From Rhodamnia argentea (Eukaryota > Streptophyta > Magnoliopsida > Myrtales > Myrtaceae): a stretch of DNA of 64,000 nucleotides. Under the pieces are notes generated by a model, which was not told where the DNA came from, did not search any database, and saw only the letters and a list, made by a program, of their open reading frames with translations. Positions 1-12,320 of this stretch are shown in pieces. Positions within the stretch are counted from its first letter, which is position 1, and every line of letters starts with the position of its first letter. The stretch is from assembly GCF_020921035.1 (NCBI RefSeq), contig NC_063150.1, positions 31,605,826-31,669,825 on the forward strand, written 5' to 3'. The position numbers and the translations under genes are program-made.

Positions 1-33
1 CTTTGACACTTGAGATACATCAATATTACTGAC

Positions 34-3000
34 CTCCGTAAATGTATGTTTACTCCGAGCTCCAGGCAAAATTGACAGATGTTCAGTCCGAAGATGCTCT
101 ATTGAAGTGGTATTGCCCTCAAGTTCTGCAGTCACTTCGATGCTCAAAGAGCATTCAGCAACCCATGTACTTCTATTTTCCAACTCAGTCGTACAATGCA
201 AGTATACTCTCTTATAGTTGTCGAAAAATGATGACACCAAGTGGGGATCAATTAACTTTACAGGCTGAACCAATTATGACATATCAGATTGGAAATAAAA
301 GAAAACACAAACTATAGTCATCTTGAATTAACTGATAAATGAAAAATTGCAGAACACGGTTTTACCCCAACAGCACTATTCAAAAGCGACTGTGACTTGC
401 ATGCTAATTAATAGTTCCAGACAATTAACAGACAGAAAAGTTCTCCAGAAGCAGAGACAAAAGCTTAAGCCATAATATGGCAGCAGCGTTTTATCATGAT
501 CACCATTAGAGCCCCAGGTTATTGAACAAGGGTTGTCCTATTTTATTAGAATGTTCAACCAAGCTACAAATCAACTGGCGCATCAACCCCAGGGACTGAA
601 ACCATTCAATTGCAGGACTTATACAAACAAAAAACAGTGACTGTGCACTCACCCCAGTGACGGTAACTGATACTTCATCCCATATGCCAGTATTACGATC
701 CCTATATGAACATAGATGCTAATCAATCAGAAAGTAAGCATGTAGTATGATGTCTTCTAAATGGTTTTACAACAAATAAACAGATAAGCGAAAAATTACA
801 GAAATTCAACCACATTCCACGAAATAAGACAACTGCATCAGCAAATGGCAGTTACGATTTTGCCAATTAAACATAAAAAGCCAAAGAAATCCATAGATGA
901 CACATATATTATAAAAGTATGGCGCAGCAACAAAACATCACATCTTGCTAGGAGCCGTCCCGTCCCCATCCTATCTCCACCTTTATCCTAGGATCGATAG
1001 ATGCATTTGCTACTCCAGCTTCTCACCCAACATAATCCGAACTGCTAGTATTATGATTTATTGAGATTATCTAATCACAAATGCTTTAGTTTAAAAATAC
1101 CAATATAATGGGCAAAAATAGGAGCATACACAATATGAACTTCAAAAGTAGTTTAACTAATCCTTGCAACGATCCACTCTTTCCCATCTAACGAAGCTTA
1201 TTAGCTTGTCCCTTCAAATCTCATGAATAAAAAAAAGTCAGTTTCTGAAGGACCAATGTGTGTGGAAGCTGCAAGATTTTGTGGGACCACCGCCAACTGT
1301 TCTAAAAGTTTAAGTTGTGAGGTTGTTGAACAGTTAGCGATCTAATATTTACATATTTTAACATTCCCCCTCGCGCTTAGCCTGGTCTTTTTGCCTAGTA
1401 CTAAGCATGAAAATATTTAATTGGGGAGACAAATAGGGAAAGTTGTTAGATGAAGGCGTGGTTTAATATTTACATATTCTAACACTCCCCCTCACGCTTA
1501 GTCTGGTTTTTTTGTCTAGTACTAAGCGTCAAAATATTTAATTGGGGAGACAAATAGGGGCTTGAAAAGATTTGAACTCGGGACCATCCGTTACGATACC
1601 ATATGAGATTCCAACTGTTCTAAAAACTTAAGCTATCGGATGAAGGCGCAGTTTAATATTTATTTATTCTAACAGAAGCTGAAGAAGCACATGTACGAAT
1701 TACAACGGCTAAGCAATTTATGGAGAATAAAGCTGCTCAAAATCTGCTTTCGACTTCAGAAGCATTCAAATAGAAGCTAAATTACTAGAAGATAGCAACA
1801 TTGCTCAGTCAAAAAAAGCAGAACTTATCATGTATTACTTCTCCAATGACGAGTTGATTACCTTATAGGAGCAATCCAGTCCCAACCCTCAACATATTGT
1901 GTTGCGACATCCTTTCCGATCTAATAAAACAAAAATCCTACATGAACGTTTCGCAGTTCTGATAGGAATCACACTATTAATTAAGCTAGACTGGGACAAT
2001 ATTTATTATGTACTTCCAAAATGCTATTAAATGCAGAGGAAGACATGTTATGCAGAAGCAGGTACATACCTCATGGTCCCCACCTTGTCCTCCCTCTGGA
2101 GGTATTTTTCCAGGGTGATCTGGGGGGTGAACAAGAACTGCTAGCATGTTTTGTCCATTAGGATGGAGAATGTCAGTAACATCAAGTTGATGTCTTCTGA
2201 ACATTCCTTTTGGAAGAACCTTTTTATGCCCATTCAAGTAAACTTCCGCAGAGTAGTTAATTGCTCGAAAATTCAGATCGAGGTGTTGTGCTCCAGGCTG
2301 TGAAAATTTGAAATAATATAAAGCAGTAGCTCAAGCAAAAGTCATGAAAAGAAAGAAATGACAAACACTCAACAACAAGCAGAATATCACTTTGAAAATG
2401 TGAAAGATGAGACAACAACATCAATAATGGTAACCAGATTAACTCCATTTTGTGATAAGTAAGAGAAAACAGTACCAACTGTCAAAAAATGGTACAGGAC
2501 ACAACTTAGCACCAGATAATTTTTATGAAGGCCTTTAGAAACCAGCAAAAAAATGCATTTTGAAATTATTTATGTCAAATATGTTATCATTTAAAACTTG
2601 AGAAAGAACACATCTTGATTCTTCTAGCAAGAATGCAACGTACCAGCTTGCATTGGAAAGCCGTGAAAAACCAAAATGTGTAGAATTCCCTTCCAGAATC
2701 AGCAATATCTATAATGGCCTCGTTATTTAACCCATAAAAAGGATCTGGAACTGCCTTGTTCTTTACCAGGGTTCCTAGAACACTGCAATTTATATCGCCG
2801 TCAGCAATCGAGGCAAATATCTAAGAGAGTAAAAAGGAACTCATTCTCTTACCAGGACATGCTAGAATTCTTCAGTCAGTGAGGTGTAAGCCACATTTCA
2901 GATACTTGAATAAGAACATAGACCAAAATGAGCCGGTCAAAATTAATTTAGGACAGAACACCGGTATCAGAGCATCTTCCCTACCTAAAAAAGTTCTATC

Positions 3001-3465
3001 TTCTTTCTGGACAACTTCATTGACGTTTTTGCCTCAAAATTGTAACTAACTATTTAACTCACCAGATCTTACCCAAAAAAAAACTATTTAACTCACCAGA
3101 TCACTTACATGCCCTGATCCATTTGATGATTCATAACTGGGGAATCTCATTTCTTCTGCTTTTTTCATTGAGATACACTTAATATTTCAAATTCCAACAC
3201 TCGTAACCTTCTGAAATTATGATCGAACTCCAATTTCGTTATTCATCTGAAATTATGACTAGACTTAATAAGCCATTCAAAAATATCAAAAATTAGTCTC
3301 CGAGCAACCTTGCTCATGTCTGGCTGCAGGGTCATCTGCAGTCCATCTTTCACGTGCTAAAAAGATTTGACATTCCAAGAGCTACATAATTCATTTAACA
3401 TCGAGACCAGACTTAGCTTTTTCACAAAATTACACCAGAATTAGCTTCAAAGAAATGCACAATCA

Positions 3466-3501
<36 letters not shown>

Positions 3502-3773
3502 CGATCAATGTCCACAATCGAACCGCCCAAAAGAAGTTCCTAACTCAATTCAGACGCATGCAGTCACCGCAGGAGTGAAACGCACGGGAAAATTACGACT
3601 TACGTCCCGGGAACGACAGCCTCCATCCACGGAGGATCGGCCCCGGTCGGAGGATGAGTCGTGGTGAGCTGAGCCCCGGTGAGCTCCACCTCCGTCGATC
3701 TCGCCGCGAGCCATCCGGAATCGAGCTTTGTCTTCCCAATCCCCGCGATCACCGGCGCCGCCGCGGCCTTCAT
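34..3773 (-). CDS. EBM: Mannosylglycoprotein endo-beta-mannosidase (GH2), 5' part only
   Basis: Glycoside hydrolase family 2 enzymes of this plant type cleave the Man-beta-1,4-GlcNAc bond in the core of N-glycans during glycoprotein turnover. Six exons can be read: 3773-3604, 2782-2644, 2297-2070, 1920-1862, 701-653 and 264-34. All have GT-AG borders and compatible phases and together give 292 codons. Recognisable stretches are [14 protein letters not shown] near the N-terminus, [10 protein letters not shown] and FYTFWFF in exon 2, [14 protein letters not shown] and [11 protein letters not shown] in exon 3, [13 protein letters not shown] in exon 4 and [10 protein letters not shown] in exon 5. 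This is the N-terminal sugar-binding-like sandwich and the start of the next domain. The family is about 950 residues long, so the catalytic barrel lies beyond the left edge. The start ATG at 3773 begins [20 protein letters not shown]; an upstream in-frame ATG at 3887 lacks family support. A TRIM-like element sits in the intron between exons 4 and 5. Confidence 0.9.
1270..1674 (-). mobile_element. TRIM-like miniature LTR retroelement in an EBM intron
   Basis: A 405-bp insertion bounded by TG and CA and flanked by the 5-bp direct repeat GAAGC (1265-1269 and 1675-1679). On the minus strand it holds short terminal-repeat-like units starting TGTTAGAATA, a degenerate primer site (TGGTATCGTAACGG, compare TGGTATCAGAGC), and a purine tract GAGGGGGAG directly before the next repeat unit. 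There is no coding capacity. The repeat-spacer-repeat pattern occurs more than once, suggesting tandem or nested copies. The same family occurs in the opposite orientation at about 22548-22912. Confidence 0.7.
3469..3500. repeat. (CT)n microsatellite
   Basis: Perfect CT dinucleotide run of about 16 units in the first intron of the EBM gene. Confidence 0.95.
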
Positions 3774-4200
3774 TCTCCCCGCACAACCCTCAGGCTCGGG
3801 CGGATACTTGCACGCAGAGCGACCGCGAGTGAACAAGTGATGCGAACTGCGACGGCCAGCTCGCAAGCCTTTTATCTGCTTGACCAAAAAGAGTCTGTCT
3901 TGAGTCCCTGTCGGTCTCTAATCGTCGCCGTCCGTGGCTGGGGAGTTTCACGCGAGTCCATCGCGTGGGGGTCCCACAAGATAGATTGACGGTCGGATCA
4001 GCGGTCTCTTAGACAGATTACTGAAGTAAGAAGTAGTAGATCCCGACAATGCAAACTGGACAAGCTGTTGGTTGCGGCATCCACGTGGGGATTGCGGTTC
4101 ATAGATAAGACAGATTGCAATAATTACAACCTCGCGCAATCGTCGTTTTTGGCGCAGTTCGGCAGGAAAAAAAAAGGAAAAACTAAAAAAGGAAAATAAT

Positions 4201-4272
4201 CGCCGTTGCCGGGGATCGAACCCGGGTCACCCGCGTGACAGGCGGGAATACTTACCACTATACTACAACGAC
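4201..4272 (-). tRNA. tRNA-Asp (anticodon GTC)
   Basis: A 72-nt cloverleaf reads on the minus strand. The acceptor stem GTCGTTG pairs with CAACGGC, the A box begins with TAGTATAGTGG, the anticodon loop is CTGTCAC with anticodon GTC, and the T-arm contains GGTTCGATCCC followed by the discriminator G. There is no intron and no encoded CCA. The plus-strand run AAAAAAAAAGG just below the gene gives a T-rich sequence downstream on the minus strand, as expected for Pol III termination. Confidence 0.96.
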
Positions 4273-4409
4273 ATCATCGATTAATTGGCTTTTTTTATTC
4301 ATATTAACCTTTTATCCGTACCGATCAGTTATTCCTTTTCTTCCAGATCAGAATTAATTTTTTTCAAAAATAGAAAGTACCCGCTAAAGACCTTGTAATA
4401 TACTGATTG

Positions 4410-4590
4410 CGAACCACTGGGGATTGCCCTAGTAACCAATCTTCTCGGAGGTGGGGATTCGAATCCCGATCTTCGAGGGGAGTAGGGTGGGGACGAATGC
4501 GAAGAGAGCAGAGTTTCGAAACTTGCACATGACACATATTGCACAAAGTGTGACATTTATGGTAGTATATGATAGAATAGAACTAGAACA
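4410..4590 (+). mobile_element. tRNA-derived SINE, older copy
   Basis: About 180 bp homologous to the better preserved copy at 43761-43945. Shared stretches include CACTGGGG, GATTGCCCTAGT (A-box-like), GGATTCGAATCCC (B-box-like), GCAGAGTTTCGAAACTTGC and the tail region. The tRNA-like 5' half cannot fold into a functional tRNA. No clear target duplication was found, so the ends are approximate. Confidence 0.6.
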
Positions 4591-4885
4591 ACACACATAC
4601 CCATTGCGACAAAAAACAAAACCATAATGTCGTCAGTATCCAAAACTTGTGTTATTGTAGTTTGAATTTTTTTTTTCTAAAACTGAACGTTTACTAATAA
4701 TGTCGATCGATGATCTCTCTCGATTGTTAAAAAATACTCACCAAATGAACATTGCAATCCTCACTAACAAGGCATGCATGTTTGCTTGCCACCACTCGCT
4801 TTTTCCACAGTTGCAATCATCTCTTTTCTTGTCGGAATGGTCCATTCACAACACATTTGCTTGCCATCTCTGGCAAAGCCTGAAG

Positions 4886-4943
<58 letters not shown>

Positions 4944-5633
4944 GCGACCCCTCTTCAAAAGTTGGGGGCACGGCAGAACTCTCCCTTTTGATGTTCATGT
5001 TCAGCCGGGGGGCATGATATCCTAAATTTTACGTGTGAAAGCAAAATGAACAAGTGAGGAAAGGGAAATGCAAGATCATACAGATGTCAAACTTTTTCTT
5101 TGAATTTATCCTCGAGTTTACAAAGTATTATAATTAAAAGACTCTTCGGGAGAAAATTTTATGTGTTACGATTGATAGTGTAACAATAGAGTTTATGATT
5201 ATTTATAACAAAAAAAAAAAGTTCAGAGTATTAATGTCATCGAGAGCATATTTTAGGATTTTTATTATATTAACTGTTTTTTTAAATTCATTAAGAGTTT
5301 AAGTAATATTTACGGGTGTATTTGTTTCCGAGAAAAGATTGTGATAACGAAAAATACTTCATCGAAACTTCTTTTCTAGAAAAATGTTCTAAAAAATTTG
5401 ATTTTCTAATCGTAAGCTTGCAATTTTTCTTCCATCCTAAATAACTTTGTATTGATAGATCATTTCGAGCAAATTAAATGAGTTAGAAAGTTCAGAAAAC
5501 TAATTAAAAAGTTTTTGACCAGGAGAGCATTTTTTCGCGGCATCGCCTTCCCGGGAAAACTTCACGGAATCTGCGGCTTGGCGTCGTCTCCGGGCAATTC
5601 GGAGCCACCTCCTCCCCTACGGCGACGTGGCCG
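4591..5633. other. Intergenic, no gene seen
   Basis: AT-rich sequence with a (GA)n run. Small open frames here are low-complexity translations of the microsatellite. GC content rises from about 5530, where the 5' part of the LACS-like relic begins. Confidence 0.6.
4888..4943. repeat. (GA)n microsatellite
   Basis: Long GA dinucleotide run with one interruption (AGAA). Confidence 0.95.
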
Positions 5634-8600
5634 ATGGTCTCGATCTCGAACCCTGCCATACAAGCCAATGCCGCTTCCGGCGAGTTCAACGGTATTCATT
5701 CCGGTCGGAGGGAGCTGTCTGATCGGACGTGCTTATTTTGCGACTCTCTCTCGTCTCGTCATACTTCTTCGCTTGCTTCCTCTATTGTTTCTACATGTTC
5801 AGCTCGCTCGCTCACTCTTTCTTGCGAGTCACAGATAGTAGTTTCTTTCGCGCGTCTTCTGTTGTACGCTTTTGTTATGAGCTCGATTCAAAACTGAATA
5901 CGGAATCGCCGTCATGGCTTCTTTATCGGTGACGGATTTACTGGCGACGGTGAGAGAAACTAGCGATGGGGAGCTCGGGAGGCCTCTAGTCAGATACTCT
6001 TTTGGAATAACCAAGTAGCTTGAGTACTTTCACTTCCGATTGACTTCTGAATCTTTGAATCGTGAAGCCGTAATCGCTGGAGAGCAGCTGAGTCAATACA
6101 GTAGTTATGAAGGGCCTGCAGTGATGGTCCTCACGATCGCACCGCCTCATCACTTAGTGCAAATGTAGGTCTTCATTAGCCTGAGTGAGCTATCTATTAC
6201 CTTGTCCCTTCCAGAGGTTGATCACGGAATTTTTTCGCTAACTGTAAGCAGATAGAATACCTATGTGCGTTGATCAGAAACAGTTTCTTGAAGTTGCCAG
6301 TGGGTGATTTGTCGTAGGAGCATTGGCAGAGGCCTAATTTGTGTCATGAAAACGTCTATAAGCTGGAACTGAAATTACTATACACGAAAGTTTATTCCAT
6401 TTGCGCACGGTTTTGGCGATGAAGGTAGGTCGAGTCATTTTAAGTAGAACTTTTGCTAATGATATGTAGTTATACACACTCAGCCTGCATTGAGTTGTTC
6501 GCTCTATTTTCTGCATAGGAAGGGATTACAGCGTGATTCTTCCTGAAGACCTGTGTACCGGGAAATGGATTGTTTATAGGTGCTTATTATCATCTCGTGA
6601 AGTGAGCTGGTGTTGGTGGTACCTTGAAGCTACGTGTCTACAAGCTCTCTTCTCTTGGTAGATCGGCACGCTCTCCTTTGAAGCTTGTCAGTAGATTTAC
6701 AGATCACCCCAATATCGGAACGTTGCATGACAATTTCGGGGCTAGGCTCTCTCTTTACTCCATCATATTGCAGCTGTACCGGCTGTCTTCTGTGCTTCCC
6801 AAACGCTGAACACAGTGAGTTAACTCTCTATCGTAACAGAAATTTCTGTATATTGATTTTTTAATGGAGGAGTACATGATCTTCTAACAAAAGTAGATTG
6901 CACATCTTTTTACATTCACACTTATCTATTTTCATTGTTTGACATTCACTTGTTTTGCAGTAAAAGTACAGTAATTTCTACTTCTATTGTTTATGCTTGG
7001 TGAGGAATTCATCTGTTGGAAAGTTTCAGTCTCATTGTTTCTGACTTGTAAATGCGCCGTGAAGCACAATAGCTTACGGTGGTCGTTAGTCTGTCTTTCG
7101 GGCCGACAACATTTAGGTGTGTCTATCTAACAAGCTAATACGACAGAACATGTGTGTCCTATTATTCAGATTTTATATTTCTGACACACCGATTATATTC
7201 AAATTTGTTTGCTGTTTTTCGCAGTTATTGAGCTTCTTGTCTGAGATTCCATCCGTTCATCTAATTGTGGTGTGTATTAAGATCGAAGTTGGAAAATAGG
7301 AAACTAATGGTTCGATGTTTCCTTTCGCTCACACTAGACTTGCTGCTCTGGAAATATAGGTAGTTAGAGGAATAGATATGCACTTGCCCTCCCTCCCACC
7401 AACGTCGAGAGTTGAGCTGATTTCATACTTGAAACTTCTGAGTCAGGTATGATGCATCTTCCCTTGTGAATTTAGCATAGCAGCCTTTGCTTAAACACTC
7501 AATCCCTTATTGTTTGAGAAATTTTTGGAATAAACATGGAATTTTATCATCCCGTTTTTAAAACGTAATTGCAAATTTAGAAGCTTGTCCTGCTGACTTG
7601 TTTAGTCATTTTAGATTATCAGATAAAAAGTCCCGGCACCAGCTTCTTATAAATATAATACTCTTTGTATTCCCCTTCTCATTCTGTTACAACATGAATT
7701 TTTTCAAGGACACTTGCCTTCAAGATGAAATGAAGTGACTGGGTCTTTTTTGTGCATAAAGAGCTGTAGAAGCCAATTTGTTGGCTTTAAATTGTTAAAA
7801 AGTTTGTCACTCTGAAAAGATTTGAATGCTGTGGACTCCTTGTTTTTGGCCGAAATTGTTTTTGGGCTTGTGGACTATAGGTGCTTGCTAGGTCTAGATT
7901 TCGTCAGCTGAGTACTTCTCACCTGATTATTGGCATCAAGTGCCTTCTGCATTATCTATAGTGTTATCTTATTCCTCAAGTTGTGATGGACATGCCAATG
8001 TGCATGTCTTTAATTAGTTTGTCCAAATTATTTGATCACAAATTCTCTCTAGTGTTTGGGATTTGAGTAATCATCAACTAAAAGATGTTTCCCTTTAGGG
8101 CCGTAGCAATCTCCAGCCTTGCTGTCCCCCTAAGCCAGAAAATATCGCAACCATAAGCTACACCAGTGGAACAACCGGAAGACCAAAGGTAGAAGTGTGG
8201 ATTTTTCAGTATGGTTTCTTTTATGCTGCACATGTCGGTTTTAGGACATAACACTGTGCATGTGGAACTCATTTACTTCCTTGTCTCGCATTAAAGGGGG
8301 TTGTGTTGACTCACGGAAACTTGATTGCAAGTGTAGCTGGGTTTAGTCGAGCGAGCAAATTTAACTCATCAGGTATGTGAGTCCTTCATCATTTGTTGTT
8401 TCATTACATATGTACAACCAGCCTTTCAAGGTTTGTCAGTTACATAATTGGCAACTCGTGGAACTGTCATTTCATTTTTCTTCGCTGTCCCTTGACATAT
8501 GTTTTTCTCCACAGCTATATATCCTATCTCCCTGTGACACGCATGTACGAAAGAACCAATCAGATCATATCAGTATATTACGGGGTCGCTAGTTTTTTAC

Positions 8601-11600
8601 CAAGGGGTATGTTGCTTATCTGGAAAACTATACACAATTTTTGACCGACTACATCCATGTTTGGCTCCTTTGGTTTGTCAATACAGATCCCTATGAAAAT
8701 GACGAAAATTAGCGACATTCTCCATAATGTAGTCCTTTAAAATACTTAACCTTAACTCAAATGTATCAGCATCCTTTTCTGTTGATTTACAAGCTAGATG
8801 TCATTCTTCCATATTTGGGTTTAAGCGTAGTGTACCTGCATTAATGTAAGAGAATCAATTATGATATTGCGTATCACTTGATTTCAGGTACTTACCCTGA
8901 GGGTTTAATTCTACATCTCTTACTAAGCAATAGGGTCCTACTTTTCAGGACAATGTGAAACTGATGGACGATTTGGCTACGGTTTAAGGGTAGTGTACCT
9001 GCATTAATGTAAGAGAATCAATTACGATGTTGCATATCTCTTGATTTCTGGTACCTACCCTGAGGGTTTAATTCTACTTCTCTTAGCAATAGAGTCCAAC
9101 TTTTCAGGACAATATGAAACTGATGGACGATTTGGCTTCTGCTTTGAGACTGACAATTTTTTGCAGTGTTCCTCGGCTGTATAACCGGATATATGCAGGG
9201 AGAGACAGCCAACTGTTTGTCAAATCTTTTGCTTGATACGGAGAAGTGCTGATTTCTAATTTGTTTCAATTATGGAAGAATAATAAACACCGTGAAGTCT
9301 TCAGGGATGCTAAAAGAGAGGCTATTTAGAGCTGCCTTCAATTCGAAGAGGCATGCTATATTGACAGGTGTTAATGCTAGGAAGTTTCTTGCAAGATAAT
9401 AAGGGCATACAGTTCTTGATTGGCTGTTAACTTTTAATGTAATTTTGCCTCTGTTGACCTGAATGATTAAAAAATGTGTTAGGCCGGAATCCATCACCTA
9501 TGTGGGACAGACTAGTATTCAATAGAATAAAGGAAAAGCTTGGAGGGCAAGTCCGTTTCATGGGATCTGCTACTTCACCATTATCCCCTGACATCATGGA
9601 CTTTTTAAGGGTGTAAGTGTGCTTGAAATGTATCACTTATTTGAACAACTGATCTCCATTCATTTATCTTTAATGAACAGATTCTTTTTTTTGGTCCAAA
9701 TGAACAGATTCTATTTGCTGCTATTCTGTTGCTTCTAATTACACCATATCACAGGTGCTTTGGCTGTCAAGTACTTGAAGGGTATGGTATGACTGAGACA
9801 TCTTGTGTAATAAGCTGCATGGATGAGGGCGACATTTTATCTGGTCATGTTGGGTCTCCAAATCCTGCCTGTGGTGAGTTCAACATAGTCTCTGTAGTTT
9901 TACATACTCAAAGTGTGTGTCCTTTAATTTATCAATCTGGCTGTATCAAATTAAGGAAGAGAGGTCATTGAAAATGGCTGGCAATTAATTGTTGAGACTT
10001 TTTTGTGTGTCTATCCTTGTCCGACTCTTCTCCAGAAATAAAGCTCGTGGATGTTCCTGAAATGAACTATACATCAGAAGATCAACCCTATCCTCGTGGA
10101 GAAATCTGTGTCAGGGGCCCCATTGTCTTCCAGGGATTCTACAATGATGAAGTTCAAGCGTGCTCAACCTCTTCAACTGATATTTTCAAATCTGTTTGGT
10201 TTAACTGCAAATCTAAATTTCATCTGAATGAGCAAGAGAGAGGTAATTGATGATGGCTCTTGGTTGCATACGGGAGACATTGGGTTGTGGTTACCGGGAG
10301 GCCGCCTTAAGATTATTGATAGGTGAGTCGAAAGTTACATTTTTTCCCCTCGCCTAACCATAATGGTTAGGGGTCCTGATCCAAGGAAGGGGTCACAGGT
10401 TGAAATTTACCTTTATCATGACTGCAAATACTGGTCGTGAAACTTCTGAGTGTGACTTAAGCACTGAAGCTCTTTTTTTTCAATCGTGTCTTCTCATGAG
10501 ATTTCTCTGACAATTTCTAATTCTCAATTTAAATCCTACACGGTGCTATTACAAGAAAAAGAATATTTTCAAGTTGGCACAAGGTGAATATATAGCACCA
10601 GAAAAGATTGAGAACGTATATTCCAAGTGCAAGTTCATCTCTCAGTGCTTTGTATACGGTATGGAAGGAGTTTTTACCCGACGTATGATACTCTCTTTCT
10701 TCATTATTCCTATCGACAGCCCAGTGGCTGCAGCAGATTCGTTCCCGCGGTCAAACCGGAGGACAGGGGTTTAATCCCTTTCAACGTGTTGTTTTATAGG
10801 CTGGCGTGCCGACCTTTGTATGGAATTTCCTTAAAGTCTGTTGACTGCTTGTTTGTCTCAGCTGATAGCTTGAACTCTTGCTTAGTGGCGGTTGTCGCTG
10901 CGGACCCAGAGGCACTGAAAGAATGGGCTGCATTGCAAAACATAGAGGTTTTCCTTAAACTTATCTCTCTCTGCCAAAAGTCTAGATTTTTGGAGTGTAA
11001 TCTTTGGTTCTTATATTATTTCTTCATCGTCAGAACATTGTGAGTTGGGAATTATGCATCTTTATGAGTAGGCTAATATATATATCAAGCCATCTTCTTC
11101 ATTTCAATTCGGCGAGAATTTTTTGTGCGACCTGCGAGTCCCACTGATCTTTCGTATTATCCTCGATGGCTACTAAAGGGGAACTCTGCATGCTGAAATG
11201 GCAATGAGCGTGATCATGATTACCGTTGTATGTTGTGATTAGTTGACATGCATTTGTTACAGTAGAACTGGAGGTGCTGCAGAGATTGTTGCAAGTATCC
11301 AATCATTTTGTGAGCCTGCAGTGTCGTTGGTCTCAGTGCATTCACCGAATAAAGAATTATAGTGTCCTTTTATAGGTCATACCATACGCTCGCAATTGTT
11401 TTTCATTCAGGGGATTGTCCATTTGTTGATGGGTGGATTATTTGTGGTTCTTGCCATGCAGTATGCGACTTTAGAACAGCTATGCGATGACCAGCAGGCG
11501 TGGGAAGCCGTTCTTGCTGAAATGGACGCCGTTGACAGAGAAGCGGAGGTATATACTGTGTCCTCTAAAAGAGATCATCTACAGCCTCTACTTAGTTCCC

Positions 11601-11965
11601 ATTCGACTGCCTCTAATCACGTTGCTTCCCTTTTCCAGTTGCGAGGCTTTGAACATGTCAAGGCTGTGGCGCTGGTGCTTGAACCATTCGCGGTCGAGAA
11701 CGGACTTCTCACTCCGACATTTAAGGTGATTCGATTCGATGTTGCCTGTGCATTTTCACCTAATAACTACTCTCATGAACCTCAAGAGTCGACAGTCGTG
11801 GCATTTCGGACAAACATAGCGAAGATTAACGTTCTCTTTTTGCAGATCAAGAGGTCTCAAGCCAAAGCCCACTTTGCTAAGGTGATATTGGACAAGTATG
11901 CTGAGCTTTCCACATCTGATCCATCTCCTCAGAAGGGTCTCCTGATGCGTAAGTATCGCATCTGA
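5634..11965 (+). pseudogene. Long-chain acyl-CoA synthetase, peroxisomal LACS6/7-like, decayed
   Basis: LACS6/7 enzymes activate fatty acids to acyl-CoA for peroxisomal beta-oxidation. Exon remnants in order: about 5634-5690 (weak), 6519-6579 (YSVILPEDL), 6662-6814, 7225-7269 (SEIPSVHLIVV), 7370-7446, 8099-8188 (P-loop TISYTSGTTGRPKG), 8297-8372, 8515-8606 (YISYLP), 9108-9198 (SVPRLYNRIYAG), about 9276-9369, 9483-9612, 9755-9873 (EGYGMTETSCVIS), 10036-10158, about 10236-10322 (HTGDIGLWLPGGR), about 10555-10658, 10862-10947, 11462-11548, 11639-11725 and 11846-11965. Damage: exon 6662-6814 jumps from LHDNF straight to HIAAVPAVFCASQTLNT in another frame, losing roughly 95 family residues. An exon-containing stretch is tandemly duplicated and the first copy has a stop. 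Donors near 9198 and 10158 and the acceptor near 10555 do not fit GT-AG. No C-terminal SKL signal is visible. A poorly assembled functional gene is the alternative. Confidence 0.8.
8826..9145 (+). repeat. Tandem duplication containing part of a LACS exon
   Basis: Two direct copies of about 160 bp (about 8826-8985 and 8990-9145) share TAGTGTACCTGCATTAATG, an AATCAATTA stretch, the acceptor CTTTTCAG and the exon start coding MDDLA. The first copy reads into TTTAAGG with a stop after a few codons; the second continues through the full exon. About a dozen differences imply an old event. Confidence 0.9.
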
Positions 11966-12320
11966 AACTCTAAATATATAATTTGTATACGGATAGGGTA
12001 TGCCGCAGAAGCTGGTGGTTGTAACACGCTACAAAATTAGGTCTCTGTATTTTGTTCTTCTCTTTCAAGAGTGCAGTTTAAGCACAGTTTACGTGAATCC
12101 CGTCGCCATCACATCTTGTTTCCACCTGAAAAATGAATTCGCCTATTACCTTTTCACAGCATTTCGTTTTTTTTTTTGCGCCTCGCTGTTCCCCTGTAAG
12201 CTGATTCAGCACATCATCGTACAACGCATTGTAATGGCAATTCCACACAACAGAGGGACAGAGTCCCAAATATATTAAGAGAACGAGAAAAATAACAACG
12301 ACAAGAAAGTTAATTGGTAA
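11966..12320. other. Convergent intergenic spacer
   Basis: Short spacer between the 3' end of the LACS-like relic (+) and the stop of the APP2-like gene (-). It presumably holds both 3' untranslated regions. No other feature seen. Confidence 0.5.

Noticed and set aside
4410..4500. A second tRNA gene suggested by a GGATTCGAATCCC box.
   Set aside because: No acceptor, D or anticodon stems can be drawn; it matches the SINE at 43.8 kb over about 180 bp.
5634..11965. Annotating the LACS locus as an intact gene.
   Set aside because: Missing internal residues, a frame change inside an exon, non-consensus splice sites and a stop in the duplicated exon argue against a full-length product.
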